Assembly: GCA_910587255.1 (NCBI GenBank)
Contig: CAJUKT010000042.1
Span: forward strand, 20,485-84,484
DNA length: 64,000 nt
From: an uncultured Oscillospiraceae bacterium
GTDB taxonomy: Bacteria > Bacillota > Clostridia > Oscillospirales > Oscillospiraceae
Direction of reading: 5' to 3'
Shown: piece after piece, positions 7,616 to 16,115 of the stretch
Layout of the letters: each line of letters opens with the position of its first letter
Numbering within the stretch: the first letter of the stretch is position 1
Made by a program: the position numbers and the translations under genes
Notes under the pieces: generated by a model
What the model was told of the DNA's origin: nothing
The model's database searches: none
Seen by the model: the letters and a program-made list of their open reading frames with translations, nothing else

Positions 7616-8101
7616 ATGAAAATCTACAAATATGGCGACAACGTGGATACCGATGTCATTATCCCCGCCCGGTATCTCAACGCCCCGGACGAGAAATCCC
7701 TGGCCTCCCACTGCATGGAGGACATCGACGCCGCCTTTGCCTCCGCCGTGGAGGCGGGGGACATTGTGGTGGGGGGCTCCAATTTCGGCTGCGGCTCCAG
7801 CCGGGAGCACGCGCCCCTTGCCATCAAGGCCTGCGGGGTGAAGTGCGTCATTGCCAAGAGCTTTGCCCGCATCTTCTACCGCAACGCCATCAACATCGGC
7901 TTCCCCATCCTGGAGTGTCCCGAGGCCGTGGACGGCGTCAACCCTGGGGACCAGGTATCCGTGGACTTCCAGAGCGGCGTCATCGTCAACGAGACCACGG
8001 GCAGGACCTTCCAGGCCGTGCCCTACCCGGAGTTCGTCAACGGCATCATTGAGCACGGCGGGCTGCTGAGGTCGCTGAAGGCCAGAGGGGTGGCAAAATG
8101 A
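7616..8101 (+). CDS. leuD: 3-isopropylmalate dehydratase small subunit
   Basis: The 161-residue swivel-domain partner of LeuC. Family hallmarks are the NVDTDVIIPARYL start and the substrate-recognition loop NFGCGSSREHAP near residue 60-72. AAGGAGG lies just upstream of the ATG. The TGA stop overlaps the ATG of the next gene (ATGA at 8098-8101), indicating translational coupling to the TraX-like protein. Confidence 0.97.
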   Translation: MKIYKYGDNVDTDVIIPARYLNAPDEKSLASHCMEDIDAAFASAVEAGDIVVGGSNFGCGSSREHAPLAIKACGVKCVIAKSFARIFYRNAINIGFPILECPEAVDGVNPGDQVSVDFQSGVIVNETTGRTFQAVPYPEFVNGIIEHGGLLRSLKARGVAK

Positions 8102-9012
8102 GCGAGGAGCAGGCGGCCTGGGCGGGGGACAGACGGGAGCGGCGGCTGCCAGGGCTGTCCACCAGCGCCATCAAGTGGATCGCCCTGTTCTTCATGACGC
8201 TGGACCATATCGCGGCCTTTGGCTTTGAGATTCCCATTGTGGGGCGGTTCTACAACCCACTGCGGCTGGTGGGCCGGATTGCCGCGCCGCTGTTCCTGTT
8301 CGCGCTGGTGCAGGGGCTGCGGCATACGTCCAACAGGCCCAGGTTCCTCCTCCGGCTGTATCTGGCGGGGGTGGGGGCGGGGCTGTTCGTGGCGGTCACC
8401 GATCTGCTGTTTGGGGAGATCGTGGGCTATATCACCCCGGGAAACATCATTTTCACCTTTTTCTATGTGGCGCTGTACTCCTGGGCCGTCGAGGGACTGA
8501 TGGATGCGGCCCGGAAACGCAATTGGCGGGGAGCGGCGTTGGCCGCCCTGTGCTGCGTGCTGCCATTTTTGACCCAGCCCCTGCGCTTGGCGCTGTGGGG
8601 GCTGCCCCGCATGGAGGACGGTTTGGCGGCGGTGTTCCTGGCGCACAACCTCATCGACAGCTTTTTGCCCACCCTTATCAGCGTGGACTATGGGTGGGGG
8701 ATGATTCTCCTTGGCGTGATGCTCTACTTTGCCAAAACAAAGCGGCGGCAGTGCGGGGTGTTCGCCGCGTTCTGCCTGGTATGTATGGCCGGGGCGGCGG
8801 CGGGCGGGTTCTATTATCCCATCCAGGACTTTTCATCGTTCACGATGACATTTTTTAACCCCTCCCAGTGCCGGATGGCGCTGGCCCTGCCCTTTATGAT
8901 GCTCTACAACGGACAGCGGGGGAGGGGGCCGAAATGGTTCTTCTACCTCTATTATCCTGCCCACAGGTACGCCATCTCCGTGGTTTCGGCGGTGGTGCGG
9001 GCGCTCTCGTAA
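8098..9012 (+). CDS. TraX-family integral membrane protein
   Basis: A 304-residue polytopic protein with about eight hydrophobic segments. The signature is the N-terminal IKWIALFFMTLDHIAAFGF helix, followed by RLVGRIAAPLFLFALVQG, typical of the TraX superfamily (PF05857; the F-plasmid member acetylates pilin). Chromosomal Firmicutes members are acyltransferase-like proteins of unknown substrate. It is inserted between leuD and leuB, overlaps leuD by 4 bp and is followed by leuB after 33 bp, so it is co-transcribed with leucine genes. Nothing in leucine synthesis calls for it. Confidence 0.8.
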   Translation: MSEEQAAWAGDRRERRLPGLSTSAIKWIALFFMTLDHIAAFGFEIPIVGRFYNPLRLVGRIAAPLFLFALVQGLRHTSNRPRFLLRLYLAGVGAGLFVAVTDLLFGEIVGYITPGNIIFTFFYVALYSWAVEGLMDAARKRNWRGAALAALCCVLPFLTQPLRLALWGLPRMEDGLAAVFLAHNLIDSFLPTLISVDYGWGMILLGVMLYFAKTKRRQCGVFAAFCLVCMAGAAAGGFYYPIQDFSSFTMTFFNPSQCRMALALPFMMLYNGQRGRGPKWFFYLYYPAHRYAISVVSAVVRALS

Positions 9013-9045
9013 GGCTGCAAGTCAAGATAGAAAGGTTGGGAAGCT

Positions 9046-10122
9046 ATGAATTATAAAATTGCCCTGATCCGGGGGGACGGCATCGGCCCGGAGATCGTGG
9101 GTGAAACCGTGAAGGTGATCGACAGGATTGGCGAGAGGTACGGCCACACCTTTGAATATGTGGACGTACTCATGGGGGGCTGCGCCGCCGACGCGGTGGG
9201 GCTGAGCTATCCCGAGGGCACGGCGGAGCTGTGCAGATCCTGCGGCGCGGTGCTGCTGGGGGCGGTGGGCGGCCCCAAATGGGGCAGCGATAGGCCCGCG
9301 GAGCAGAGGCCCGAGACCGCCCTGCTGGCCATCCGCAGGGATCTTGGCCTGTATGCCAACCTGCGCCCCGCCGCCCTGCGCCCTGCGCTGGCGGACGCCT
9401 GCCCCCTGAAAAGGGAGACGGCGGAGCGGGGTATCGACCTGCTGGTGGTCCGGGAGCTCACCGGGGGCATCTATTTCGGCAAGCGGGGCAGGTATCAGAC
9501 GGGGGACCGTGGGCTGGAGTGTACCGACCTGATGGCCTATTCCGAGAAGGAGATTGAGCGCATCGGCCGCCGGGCCTTTGAGATGGCCCGCCTGCGCCGG
9601 AAAAAGGTGTCCAGCGTGGACAAGGCCAACGTGCTGGAGACCTCCCGGCTGTGGCGGTCGGTGATGCACAGGCTGGCGGAGGAATATGCCGACGTGGCCT
9701 ATGAGGACATGCTGGTGGACAACTGCGCCATGCAGCTGGTGCGGGACCCGGGACAGTTTGATGTGGTCGTCACCGAGAACATGTTCGGCGATATCCTGTC
9801 CGACGAGGCGTCCATGGTCACCGGCTCCATCGGCCTGCTGCCCTCCGCCTCCATGGGGGACGCCGGCCCGGCGCTGTATGAGCCCATCCACGGCTCCGCG
9901 CCCGATATTGCGGGCCAGGACAAGGCCAACCCCATCGCCACCATCCTGTCCGCCGCCATGATGTTCCGCTACTCCTTCCAGCTGTCCGCCGAGGCGGACG
10001 CCATTGAGGCCGCGGTGGATCAGGCGCTGGCGGAGGGCTGGCGCACCGCCGACATCGCCGGGCCGGGGGAAGAGGCGGTGGGCACCCAAAAAATGGGGCA
10101 GGTTATCCGGGACAACATCTGA
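9046..10122 (+). CDS. leuB: 3-isopropylmalate dehydrogenase
   Basis: NAD-dependent beta-decarboxylating dehydrogenase that oxidises 3-isopropylmalate to 2-oxoisocaproate. The 358-residue length is normal for LeuB. Visible hallmarks are LIRGDGIGPEIV, the substrate loop ELTGGIYFGKRG, SSVDKANVLETSRLWR, and the cofactor region IHGSAPDIAGQDKANPIAT. A loose purine-rich GAAAGG lies upstream of the ATG. The TGA stop abuts the left end of MITE copy C, and an intrinsic terminator follows at 10301. Confidence 0.97.
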   Translation: MNYKIALIRGDGIGPEIVGETVKVIDRIGERYGHTFEYVDVLMGGCAADAVGLSYPEGTAELCRSCGAVLLGAVGGPKWGSDRPAEQRPETALLAIRRDLGLYANLRPAALRPALADACPLKRETAERGIDLLVVRELTGGIYFGKRGRYQTGDRGLECTDLMAYSEKEIERIGRRAFEMARLRRKKVSSVDKANVLETSRLWRSVMHRLAEEYADVAYEDMLVDNCAMQLVRDPGQFDVVVTENMFGDILSDEASMVTGSIGLLPSASMGDAGPALYEPIHGSAPDIAGQDKANPIATILSAAMMFRYSFQLSAEADAIEAAVDQALAEGWRTADIAGPGEEAVGTQKMGQVIRDNI

Positions 10123-10283
10123 GAAGCTGTACCAATAGCCTCAGCACCCAGCTTTACGGCCAAAATTGCCGCCGGCTGCGGTGAACAATCTTGGAATACA
10201 CAAAGGATTCCTGCGACTTTTCGTCTTGCCAGCGGCAATTTTGGCTCGCGAATTTGAATACTTCGGCTATTCGTACAGCTTCT
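10122..10283 (-). repeat. MITE-like palindromic repeat, copy C (inverted orientation)
   Basis: ~162-bp copy in the opposite orientation to copies B, D, E and F. It starts AGAAGCTGTACCAATAGCC, directly overlapping the leuB stop codon, and ends GGCTATTCGTACAGCTTCT. It lies between leuB and its terminator. Confidence 0.88.
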
Positions 10284-10300
10284 GAGAAAAAGAGGATAGG

Positions 10301-10334
10301 AAAAGGACCGGCACAGGTGCGCCGGTCCTTTTTT
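10301..10334. terminator. Bidirectional intrinsic terminator
   Basis: AAAAGGACCGGC / GCCGGTCCTTTT with an 8-nt loop, followed by T's. It ends the leucine operon on the + strand and can serve the convergent membrane-protein gene on the - strand. Confidence 0.9.
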
Positions 10335-10357
10335 GACGCGCTTGGGGTAGGCGGGCT

Positions 10358-11224
10358 TCACAGCCGGACGAGGAAGCTGTGCAGCAGGTGGAGGGGGAAG
10401 TACCCCAGCACAAAGCTGGCGATGTTGGCGGCGAAGGCATACCCCACCCGCCTTGCCCTGGAGCGCTCCCGGAGCAGGAAGGCATAGGCCGCGGCCTCCG
10501 CACACCAGATGACCAGCTCCTGGAGGATGATGGTGAGAAAGTAGTTGAGAAAGTGCCAGCCCGCCTGGGTCAGCGCCGCCCCGGTGATCAGATGGAGCCC
10601 CGCCTGGGTGGCGGTGTTCACCGCCAGGAACACCAGCCAGCTCCGCTTTTCCCGGAAGCCGGACAGCCAGAGGATGGCGCCCTCGATGACAAGGGTGGGG
10701 ATCAAGGTGGCGGCCAGCCGGGTTAGGAAGCGCAGGGGCGGGGGCGTGGCCTCCCGCACGGTGTTGGCCTGCCAGTCGTAGACGATATTGCCCACGAAAT
10801 CCCGGGTGTAGGGCAGCTGCGCCGCCCGGGCCTCATCCGCCGTGGCGGCGGCGATGCGGAAGGTCTCGGGCAGGCCAATATAGGAGAAGCGCCAGGTACC
10901 GTTTTCCTGGGGGCGCACATCTCCGAAAACGGGCGCGTTTCTTGCCAAGCCGGTGGTGTAGGCCAGCACCCAGCCCTCTCCCTCCAGGGAGCGCAGGCGG
11001 TCCAGAAGGGCCGGGTCGCACTCTGCGGTGGAATTGTAGGGACTGTCCGTGGGTTCGCCCTGGGCCAGCAGGTCCAGGTAGAGCTCCCCCTCCGGGGCGT
11101 TGACCACGGTGATGGTGACCTCCGGCTTGGGGCCTATATCCGCCCGGACGGCGGAAATGAGGCAGAGCAGGCACAGCGGCAGAACGAAAAATACGCGGGC
11201 AAAAGACATGGATTTTCGATTCAT
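10358..11224 (-). CDS. Exported/membrane protein of unknown function
   Basis: A 288-residue protein not recognised at family level. It has a clear signal peptide (FFVLPLCLLCLISAVRA), then an extracellular-looking region of about 130 residues that begins DIGPKPEVTITVVNAPEGEL, followed by four or five membrane helices in the C-terminal half. The start at 11224 is set by AAGGAGG just upstream and by the signal peptide; an upstream in-frame ATG would prepend unrelated sequence. It is transcribed alone from the promoter at 11283-11311 and ends at a shared terminator. Confidence 0.75.
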   Translation of the reverse strand: MNRKSMSFARVFFVLPLCLLCLISAVRADIGPKPEVTITVVNAPEGELYLDLLAQGEPTDSPYNSTAECDPALLDRLRSLEGEGWVLAYTTGLARNAPVFGDVRPQENGTWRFSYIGLPETFRIAAATADEARAAQLPYTRDFVGNIVYDWQANTVREATPPPLRFLTRLAATLIPTLVIEGAILWLSGFREKRSWLVFLAVNTATQAGLHLITGAALTQAGWHFLNYFLTIILQELVIWCAEAAAYAFLLRERSRARRVGYAFAANIASFVLGYFPLHLLHSFLVRL

Positions 11225-11282
11225 AATAACCTCCTTTTTCAAACGGCTCCTCCTGCGGGGGTGCAAGGGTCCCCGCAGGAAT

Positions 11283-11311
11283 AGTTTACCACAATACTGT
11301 AGTGAAAACAA
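11283..11311 (-). promoter_or_regulatory. Promoter for the 10358-11224 membrane protein
   Basis: On the - strand TTGTTT (11306-11311) and TAAACT (11283-11288) are spaced 17 bp, about 60 bp upstream of the ATG. The -10 is the same as that of the metQ leader promoter. Confidence 0.6.
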
Positions 11312-11363
11312 TGGGAATGGACGGGAGATGAACCGAAATTTCAGGCAAATTTTACAAATCCCG

Positions 11364-11392
11364 TGGACAAGAAAGGAGAACTGTGTTAAAAT
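11364..11392 (+). promoter_or_regulatory. Promoter for the HAD-GNAT-MFS gene group
   Basis: TGGACA (11364-11369) and TAAAAT (11387-11392) are spaced 17 bp. MITE copy D lies between this promoter and the first gene at 11629, so it would be transcribed as 5' UTR. Confidence 0.5.
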
Positions 11393-11412
11393 AAATTTCA
11401 CTTACAGAAAAT

Positions 11413-11577
11413 AAGAAGCTGTACCCATAGCCGAAGTATTCAGATTCGCGAGCCAAAATTGCCGGTGGCAAGGCGAAAAACCGCGGGAATACTTTGTGTA
11501 TTTCAAGATTTTTCAACGCAGCCAGCGGCAATTTTGGCCGTAAAGCTGGGTGTTGAGGCTATTGGTACAGCTTCTAA
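11413..11577 (+). repeat. MITE-like palindromic repeat, copy D
   Basis: Full-length copy: AAGAAGCTGTACCCATAGCC at the left and GGCTATTGGTACAGCTTCTAA at the right, with inverted inner arms (CCAAAATTGCCGGTGGC, GCCAGCGGCAATTTTGG). It lies in the 5' UTR of the HAD gene. Confidence 0.9.
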
Positions 11578-11628
11578 AGGCGTTTTTCACGAGAACACAG
11601 GCCGGGCAGGCTGGAAAGGTGGGCGCGG

Positions 11629-12435
11629 ATGGCTGCGCTGGAAGACAAGAAGCTGTTTTTACTGGATATGGACGGCACGATCTATCTGGACCAGACATTA
11701 TTTCCCGGGGCGGAGCCCTTTTTGAACGCGGTCCGGGCGCGGGGAGGGAGGTATCTGTTTCTCACCAACAACTCGTCGAAATCTGTGGATGCCTATATTG
11801 CCAAGCTGTCGGGAATGGGCGTGCCCGCTGCGCGGGAGGACTTCCTCACCTCGGTGGACGCGCTGATCGCCGATCTGAACAAGCGTCCTGCCTTCCGCAA
11901 GTGCTACGCTTTCGGCACCCAAACCTTCCGCCGCCAGCTGGAGGAGGCGGGAATTTCCGTGACGGATCATTTAGAGGACGGCGTGGACTGCTTGATCGCC
12001 GCCTTTGACACCGAGCTGACCTTCCAGAAGCTGGAGGACGCCTGTATCCTGCTGAACCGGGGGGTGGAGTTTATCGCCACCAACCCGGACTGGGTGTGTC
12101 CCACCTGGTACGGCTCCGTGCCGGACTGCGGCAGCGTGTGCGAGATGCTGTTCCGGGCCACCGGGCGCAGGCCCCGGGTCATCGGCAAGCCCCAGCCCGC
12201 CATGGCTCTGCTGGCCCTGGAGCGGACGGGCTTTGACCCCCGCCAGGCGGTGATGGTGGGGGACCGGCTGTACACCGACGTGGCCAGCGGCGTCAACGCG
12301 GGCATCGACACCGCCTTTGTCCTGTCCGGCGAGGGGACGCTGGCCGACCTGGATTCGAGCGAAGTGAAGCCCACCTGGGTGTTTGACGATATTGCCGCCC
12401 TCCACCGGGCCTGGGAGGGGGCGGGGGCGCCGTGA
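11629..12435 (+). CDS. HAD-IIA (NagD-like) phosphatase
   Basis: A 268-residue cytoplasmic HAD hydrolase. Motif I is LLDMDGTIYLD (Asp13/Asp15), motif II TNNSSKS, the Lys of motif III lies in IGKPQPAM, and motif IV is MVGDRLYTDVASGVNAG. The large C2-type cap between motifs II and III places it with NagD/p-nitrophenyl phosphatase proteins, which dephosphorylate sugar phosphates or nucleotides. The exact substrate is unknown. AAGGTGG precedes the ATG. Its stop overlaps the next gene's start (GTGA at 12432-12435). Confidence 0.92.
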   Translation: MAALEDKKLFLLDMDGTIYLDQTLFPGAEPFLNAVRARGGRYLFLTNNSSKSVDAYIAKLSGMGVPAAREDFLTSVDALIADLNKRPAFRKCYAFGTQTFRRQLEEAGISVTDHLEDGVDCLIAAFDTELTFQKLEDACILLNRGVEFIATNPDWVCPTWYGSVPDCGSVCEMLFRATGRRPRVIGKPQPAMALLALERTGFDPRQAVMVGDRLYTDVASGVNAGIDTAFVLSGEGTLADLDSSEVKPTWVFDDIAALHRAWEGAGAP

Positions 12436-12926
12436 GCCTGCGGGAGGACTGGGACAGGCTGCCGCCCGGTGTGGCCGCCGGGGGCGGCATCGCCATCCGG
12501 GAGATCCGGGATGACGATGACTTGTGGTTTGCCACAGCGGAGTGCGCCCTGGCGCCGGGACAGGAGGAGCTGGTCAATCCGGCGGGCTTTGACATCGGCA
12601 GGGCCTACCTGAACCCGGCGGACAACGTGCCCTGCGTCATCTGCCTGGAGGACGGGACCCGCATCGGGTTCATCGTATTCCGCATGTGGCTGGCCGCCGG
12701 GACGGCCTACAGCTGGGGCTACCACCTGGATCGGAACTGGCAGGGCCGGGGATACGGCGAGCGGGCGGCCCGCTTGGCTATACGGATTTTGAAGGCGATG
12801 GGCGGCGATATGCCCATCAAGCTGTCTGCCGAGGTGGAAAACACGCGGGCCCAGCGGCTGTATGAGCGGATCGGGTTTCATAGACTGGACGAGCTGGACG
12901 GGGACGACCTGGTGTTTGCCCTTTGA
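12432..12926 (+). CDS. GNAT N-acetyltransferase
   Basis: A 164-residue acetyltransferase starting at GTG within the HAD stop. The acetyl-CoA site is visible (DRNWQGRGYGERAARLAIRI, about residues 98-117), followed by the typical late motif AEVENTRAQRLYERIGF. Four-base overlap with the HAD gene indicates coupled translation and perhaps a shared metabolite. The acceptor is unknown. Confidence 0.88.
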   Translation: MSLREDWDRLPPGVAAGGGIAIREIRDDDDLWFATAECALAPGQEELVNPAGFDIGRAYLNPADNVPCVICLEDGTRIGFIVFRMWLAAGTAYSWGYHLDRNWQGRGYGERAARLAIRILKAMGGDMPIKLSAEVENTRAQRLYERIGFHRLDELDGDDLVFAL

Positions 12927-12958
12927 CGCCGCGCCGAGAGAGAAGAGGAGAGACAACT

Positions 12959-14302
12959 ATGAACGAGCTGAAGCTGAACAACAAGCGGACAATCCTGGTG
13001 GGCCTGGCCTTTTTGTCCATCTGCTCCTTCTGGCAGATGTACGACAACCTGGTCCCCCTCATCCTGAAGAATACCTTCCAGATGGACGAGTCCCTTACCG
13101 GCGCCATCATGGCGGCGGACAATATTCTGGCGCTGTTCCTGCTGCCCTTCTTCGGGGGGCTGTCCGACCGCACCAACACCAAGCTGGGCCGCCGCACCCC
13201 GTACATCCTGGCGGGCACCGCCGGGGCGGTGGTGCTGATGAACCTGCTGCCCGTGCTGGACAACAGCTACTTCAGGCAGGCGGCCCCCTTTAAGCTGGTG
13301 AGCTTTGTCATTGTGCTGGGGCTGCTGCTCATCGCCATGGGCACCTACCGCTCCCCCGCCGTGGCCCTGATGCCCGATGTCACCCCCAAGCCCCTGCGCT
13401 CCAAGGGCAACGCCATCATCAACCTGATGGGGGCGGTGGGCGGCGTGCTCTATCTGGGCATCAGCGTACTGCTCTACCCCAGGGAAAAGACCCAGGGGCT
13501 GGTCCATGTGGATTATCAGCCCTTGTTTTTCATCGTATCCATGATTATGGTGGTGGCGGTGGCGGCGCTGCTGCTCACCATCCGGGAGCCCAAGCTGGCG
13601 GAGGAAAACCGGGCGCTGGAGAAAAAGCATCCGGAGTGGAACCTGGCCAAGGACGACGGCAGCGGCGGCGAGGTGCTGCCCGGCCCGGTGAAGAGGAGCC
13701 TCATCTTTCTGCTGGCCTCCATCGCCCTGTGGTATGTGGGCTATAACGGCGTGACCACATGGTTTTCCACCTATGTGTCCCAGGTGATGGGGGAGGGAAT
13801 CGGCGGCACAAACACCTGCCTGATGGTGGCCACCGTGGGGGCCATTGTGTCCTATATCCCCATCGGCGTGGTGGCCTCCAAATTCGGCCGCAAGCGCACC
13901 ATCCAGGCGGGGGTCATCCTGCTGACCGCCTGCTTCGCCGCCGGTTTCCTCATGACCCGCAGCTCCCGCACCATCACCGCGCCCATGTATGTGGCCTTCG
14001 CCCTGGTGGGGCTGGCCTGGGCGGCCATCAACGTCAACTCCCTGCCCATGGTGGTGGAGATGTGCAAGGGCTCCGATGTGGGCAAGTTCACCGGCTATTA
14101 TTACACCGCGTCCATGACCGCCCAGGTCATCACCCCGGTGCTGGCGGGCACGCTGATGAAGGAGATCAGCTATCAGATCCTATTCCCCTACGCGGCCTTT
14201 TTCGTCGCCTTGAGCTTTGTCACCATGCTCTTTGTCAAGCACGGCGACAGCAGGGCCGAGGCCAAGACGGGGTTGGATGCTTTTGAGGACATGGACGACT
14301 GA
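12959..14302 (+). CDS. MFS transporter (SLC45/sugar-type)
   Basis: A 447-residue major facilitator with about 12 membrane segments. The loop after helix 2 carries the MFS motif (GGLSDRTNTKLGRRTPYIL), and SPAVALMPDVTPKPLRSKGNA resembles the SLC45/GPH-like sugar carriers. GAGGAG lies 8-9 nt before the ATG at 12959. It follows the GNAT gene by 32 bp and precedes a DJ-1-like gene by 45 bp, so HAD-GNAT-MFS-DJ1-GDPD probably form one transcript. Substrate not determinable. Confidence 0.85.
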   Translation: MNELKLNNKRTILVGLAFLSICSFWQMYDNLVPLILKNTFQMDESLTGAIMAADNILALFLLPFFGGLSDRTNTKLGRRTPYILAGTAGAVVLMNLLPVLDNSYFRQAAPFKLVSFVIVLGLLLIAMGTYRSPAVALMPDVTPKPLRSKGNAIINLMGAVGGVLYLGISVLLYPREKTQGLVHVDYQPLFFIVSMIMVVAVAALLLTIREPKLAEENRALEKKHPEWNLAKDDGSGGEVLPGPVKRSLIFLLASIALWYVGYNGVTTWFSTYVSQVMGEGIGGTNTCLMVATVGAIVSYIPIGVVASKFGRKRTIQAGVILLTACFAAGFLMTRSSRTITAPMYVAFALVGLAWAAINVNSLPMVVEMCKGSDVGKFTGYYYTASMTAQVITPVLAGTLMKEISYQILFPYAAFFVALSFVTMLFVKHGDSRAEAKTGLDAFEDMDD

Positions 14303-14347
14303 CCAACCCGTCCGTCCGCGCCTCGGTTGCGGGGAAAGGAGCGACTG

Positions 14348-15007
14348 ATGAAAAAGACCGCCGTACTGCTCTATCCGCTGTTCTCCCTTCAGGAGATCGG
14401 CACGCTCACCGAGCTGCTCAAATTTTATGACAGGGAGATTGTCACCTTTTCCGCCGGCCGGGAGCCGGTAAAGAGCGAGGACGGCTTCACCATCCTCCCC
14501 GACCGGGAACTGACGGAGTTTTGCCGGGAGGAGTTCGATTCCCTGGTGCTGCCGGGCATCTGGGAGCCCCTGCCGGTGCTGCTGGACAATCGGATCATCC
14601 GCTTCCTGGAGCAGTTCCGGGGAGACGATGGGCTTCTCATCGCCGCCATCTCCGCCGGGCCGCTGCTGCTGGGCAGGGCGGGGCTGCTGGAGGGACGCCG
14701 CTTTACCCACGGCGTATTCGAGGAGTTTTTGGACGCCTTCCCCGTAATGCCCCGGGAAAATGCCGTGCGCACCTACCTGGTGGAGGACGGCAGCCTCATC
14801 ACCGCCTACGGCGGGGCGTTTCGGGAGTTCGCCGCGGCGGTGGCCCGCAGGCTGGGCATCGACTGTCCCGCCCAGATTTTTAGCCCCATGGAGGGGAAGG
14901 ACTACGCGGAGGAGGACTTCATTTTCCACCTGCCGCCGGAAATTCTGCCGGAGGCCCGGGCCTTTTGGGACAAGTGCCTGGCGGAACAGGCGGGGCAGGA
15001 CCAGTAA
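14348..15007 (+). CDS. DJ-1/PfpI-family protein lacking the nucleophilic cysteine
   Basis: A 219-residue alpha/beta protein of the DJ-1/PfpI superfamily. The N-terminal strand is KKTAVLLYPLFSLQEIG with the conserved Glu, and FDSLVLPGIWEP is the usual second motif. The nucleophile elbow reads IAAISAGPLLLG, where family members usually have Cys (AxCAGP); here it is Ser, so glyoxalase/deglycase-type thiol chemistry is unlikely. The start at 14348 has AAAGGAG 7 nt upstream. It sits in a same-strand series between MFS and GDPD genes. Confidence 0.85.
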   Translation: MKKTAVLLYPLFSLQEIGTLTELLKFYDREIVTFSAGREPVKSEDGFTILPDRELTEFCREEFDSLVLPGIWEPLPVLLDNRIIRFLEQFRGDDGLLIAAISAGPLLLGRAGLLEGRRFTHGVFEEFLDAFPVMPRENAVRTYLVEDGSLITAYGGAFREFAAAVARRLGIDCPAQIFSPMEGKDYAEEDFIFHLPPEILPEARAFWDKCLAEQAGQDQ

Positions 15008-15019
15008 GGAGATGCGTAC

Positions 15020-15847
15020 ATGAAAACGATTGCGAAGGTTGGCCTGGGCTGCCTGGGGGTGCTGGGGGCCTGGAGCCTGCTGCTGAAGCCCCGGCGGAAC
15101 CAGCCGGGCTGGGATAAGCTGGAGGGGGTGCGCTACGCGCACCGGGGGCTCCATGACCCGGCGGTGGGGGTGCCGGAGAACTCCATGGCGGCCTTCCGCC
15201 GGGCGCTGGAGCACGGCTTTGGCGCGGAGCTGGACGTGCACCTGATGGCGGACGGGGAGCTGGCGGTGATCCACGACAGCAGCCTGAAGCGGGTGTGCGG
15301 CGCGGATGTGTACATCGAAGACCTGACCGCCGCCGACCTGGAGCGCTATCCCCTCATGGGGACGGGGGAGGCCATCCCCCTGTTCCGGGAGGTGCTGGAG
15401 CTGTTTGAGGGGAAAACGCCCCTGGTCATTGAGCTGAAGGTGGAGCGGGGAAATGCCAACGCCCTGACCGACGCGGTGATGGCGGCGCTGGAGGGGTGGC
15501 GCGGGGTCTGCTGTGTGGAATCCTTCCACCCGGCGGCTCTGCTGCGGCTGAAGGAGCGGTATCCCCAGGTGCTCCGGGGCCAGCTGAGCCAGAACTTTTT
15601 GAAGCCCGGGGAGGCCAACGGCCTGTCCCTGCCGGTGCGGTTCATGCTCACCAACCTGCTTACCACCGCCGCCACCCGGCCTGATTTCATCGCCTATAGC
15701 TGCAAGGACCGGGATAACGCCAGCCTGCGGCTGATGCGGGCGCTGTACGGCGTCCATGAGGTAGGCTGGACTGTCCGGGACCGGGAGACCATGGAGGCGC
15801 TGGACCGGGAGGGTGCGGCCTCCATTTTCGAGGGGTTTGTGCCCTGA
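15020..15847 (+). CDS. Glycerophosphodiester phosphodiesterase
   Basis: A 275-residue GDPD hydrolysing glycerophosphodiesters to sn-glycerol-3-phosphate and an alcohol. The TIM-barrel active site is clear: YAHRGLHD, PENSMAAFRRALEHGFGAEL, DVHLMADGELAVIHD. An N-terminal hydrophobic stretch (KVGLGCLGVLGAWSLLL) suggests a membrane anchor. It begins 12 bp after the DJ-1-like gene. Confidence 0.93.
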   Translation: MKTIAKVGLGCLGVLGAWSLLLKPRRNQPGWDKLEGVRYAHRGLHDPAVGVPENSMAAFRRALEHGFGAELDVHLMADGELAVIHDSSLKRVCGADVYIEDLTAADLERYPLMGTGEAIPLFREVLELFEGKTPLVIELKVERGNANALTDAVMAALEGWRGVCCVESFHPAALLRLKERYPQVLRGQLSQNFLKPGEANGLSLPVRFMLTNLLTTAATRPDFIAYSCKDRDNASLRLMRALYGVHEVGWTVRDRETMEALDREGAASIFEGFVP

Positions 15848-15897
15848 CCTGAAAAATCGGCAGACGGCCCGGCTATGGGCCCAAAGGAGTGTGAGCG

Positions 15898-16071
15898 TTG
15901 ATCCCATTTTTGAGCGAGAATTGGGGCACCATTTTGGTGCTGGCTATTGTGCTGGCCGCTGTGGCCATGGTGGCGCGGCGGATGTACAAGGATAGGAAGG
16001 CCGGCAGGTCCGGCTGCGGGTGCGGCTGTTCCGGCTGCCCGTCCAAGGGGACCTGCCGCCTGAAAAAGTGA
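15898..16071 (+). CDS. FeoB-associated Cys-rich small membrane protein
   Basis: A 57-residue protein starting at TTG (15898), with AGGAG 8 nt upstream. One membrane helix (TILVLAIVLAAVAMVA) is followed by a basic segment and a cysteine cluster (SGCGCGCSGCPSKGTC). This is the pattern of the FeoB-associated Cys-rich protein family (PF12669), thought to support ferrous iron uptake. No feoA or feoB is nearby. The TTG start is inferred from the ribosome binding site and family-like start. Confidence 0.8.
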   Translation: MIPFLSENWGTILVLAIVLAAVAMVARRMYKDRKAGRSGCGCGCSGCPSKGTCRLKK

Positions 16072-16107
16072 AGGAACCCCCGGGAGACACGCTCCCGGGG
16101 GTTCCTT
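16071..16107 (+). terminator. 16-bp perfect hairpin terminator
   Basis: AAGGAACCCCCGGGAG / CTCCCGGGGGTTCCTT with a 5-nt loop begins at the last base of the stop codon of the small Cys-rich gene. There is no T run beyond the stem's own T's. Confidence 0.75.
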
Positions 16108-16115
16108 GCGTTCGG

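Noticed and set aside
11459..11725. A frame through MITE copy D (and similar ones through copies B and F) that gives nearly identical peptides
   Set aside because: The peptide similarity comes from the repeated DNA itself; the frame runs out of the repeat into unrelated sequence.
14180..15907. A 575-codon antisense frame over the DJ-1-like and GDPD genes
   Set aside because: Opposite strand to two genes with clear motifs; composition typical of a shadow frame.
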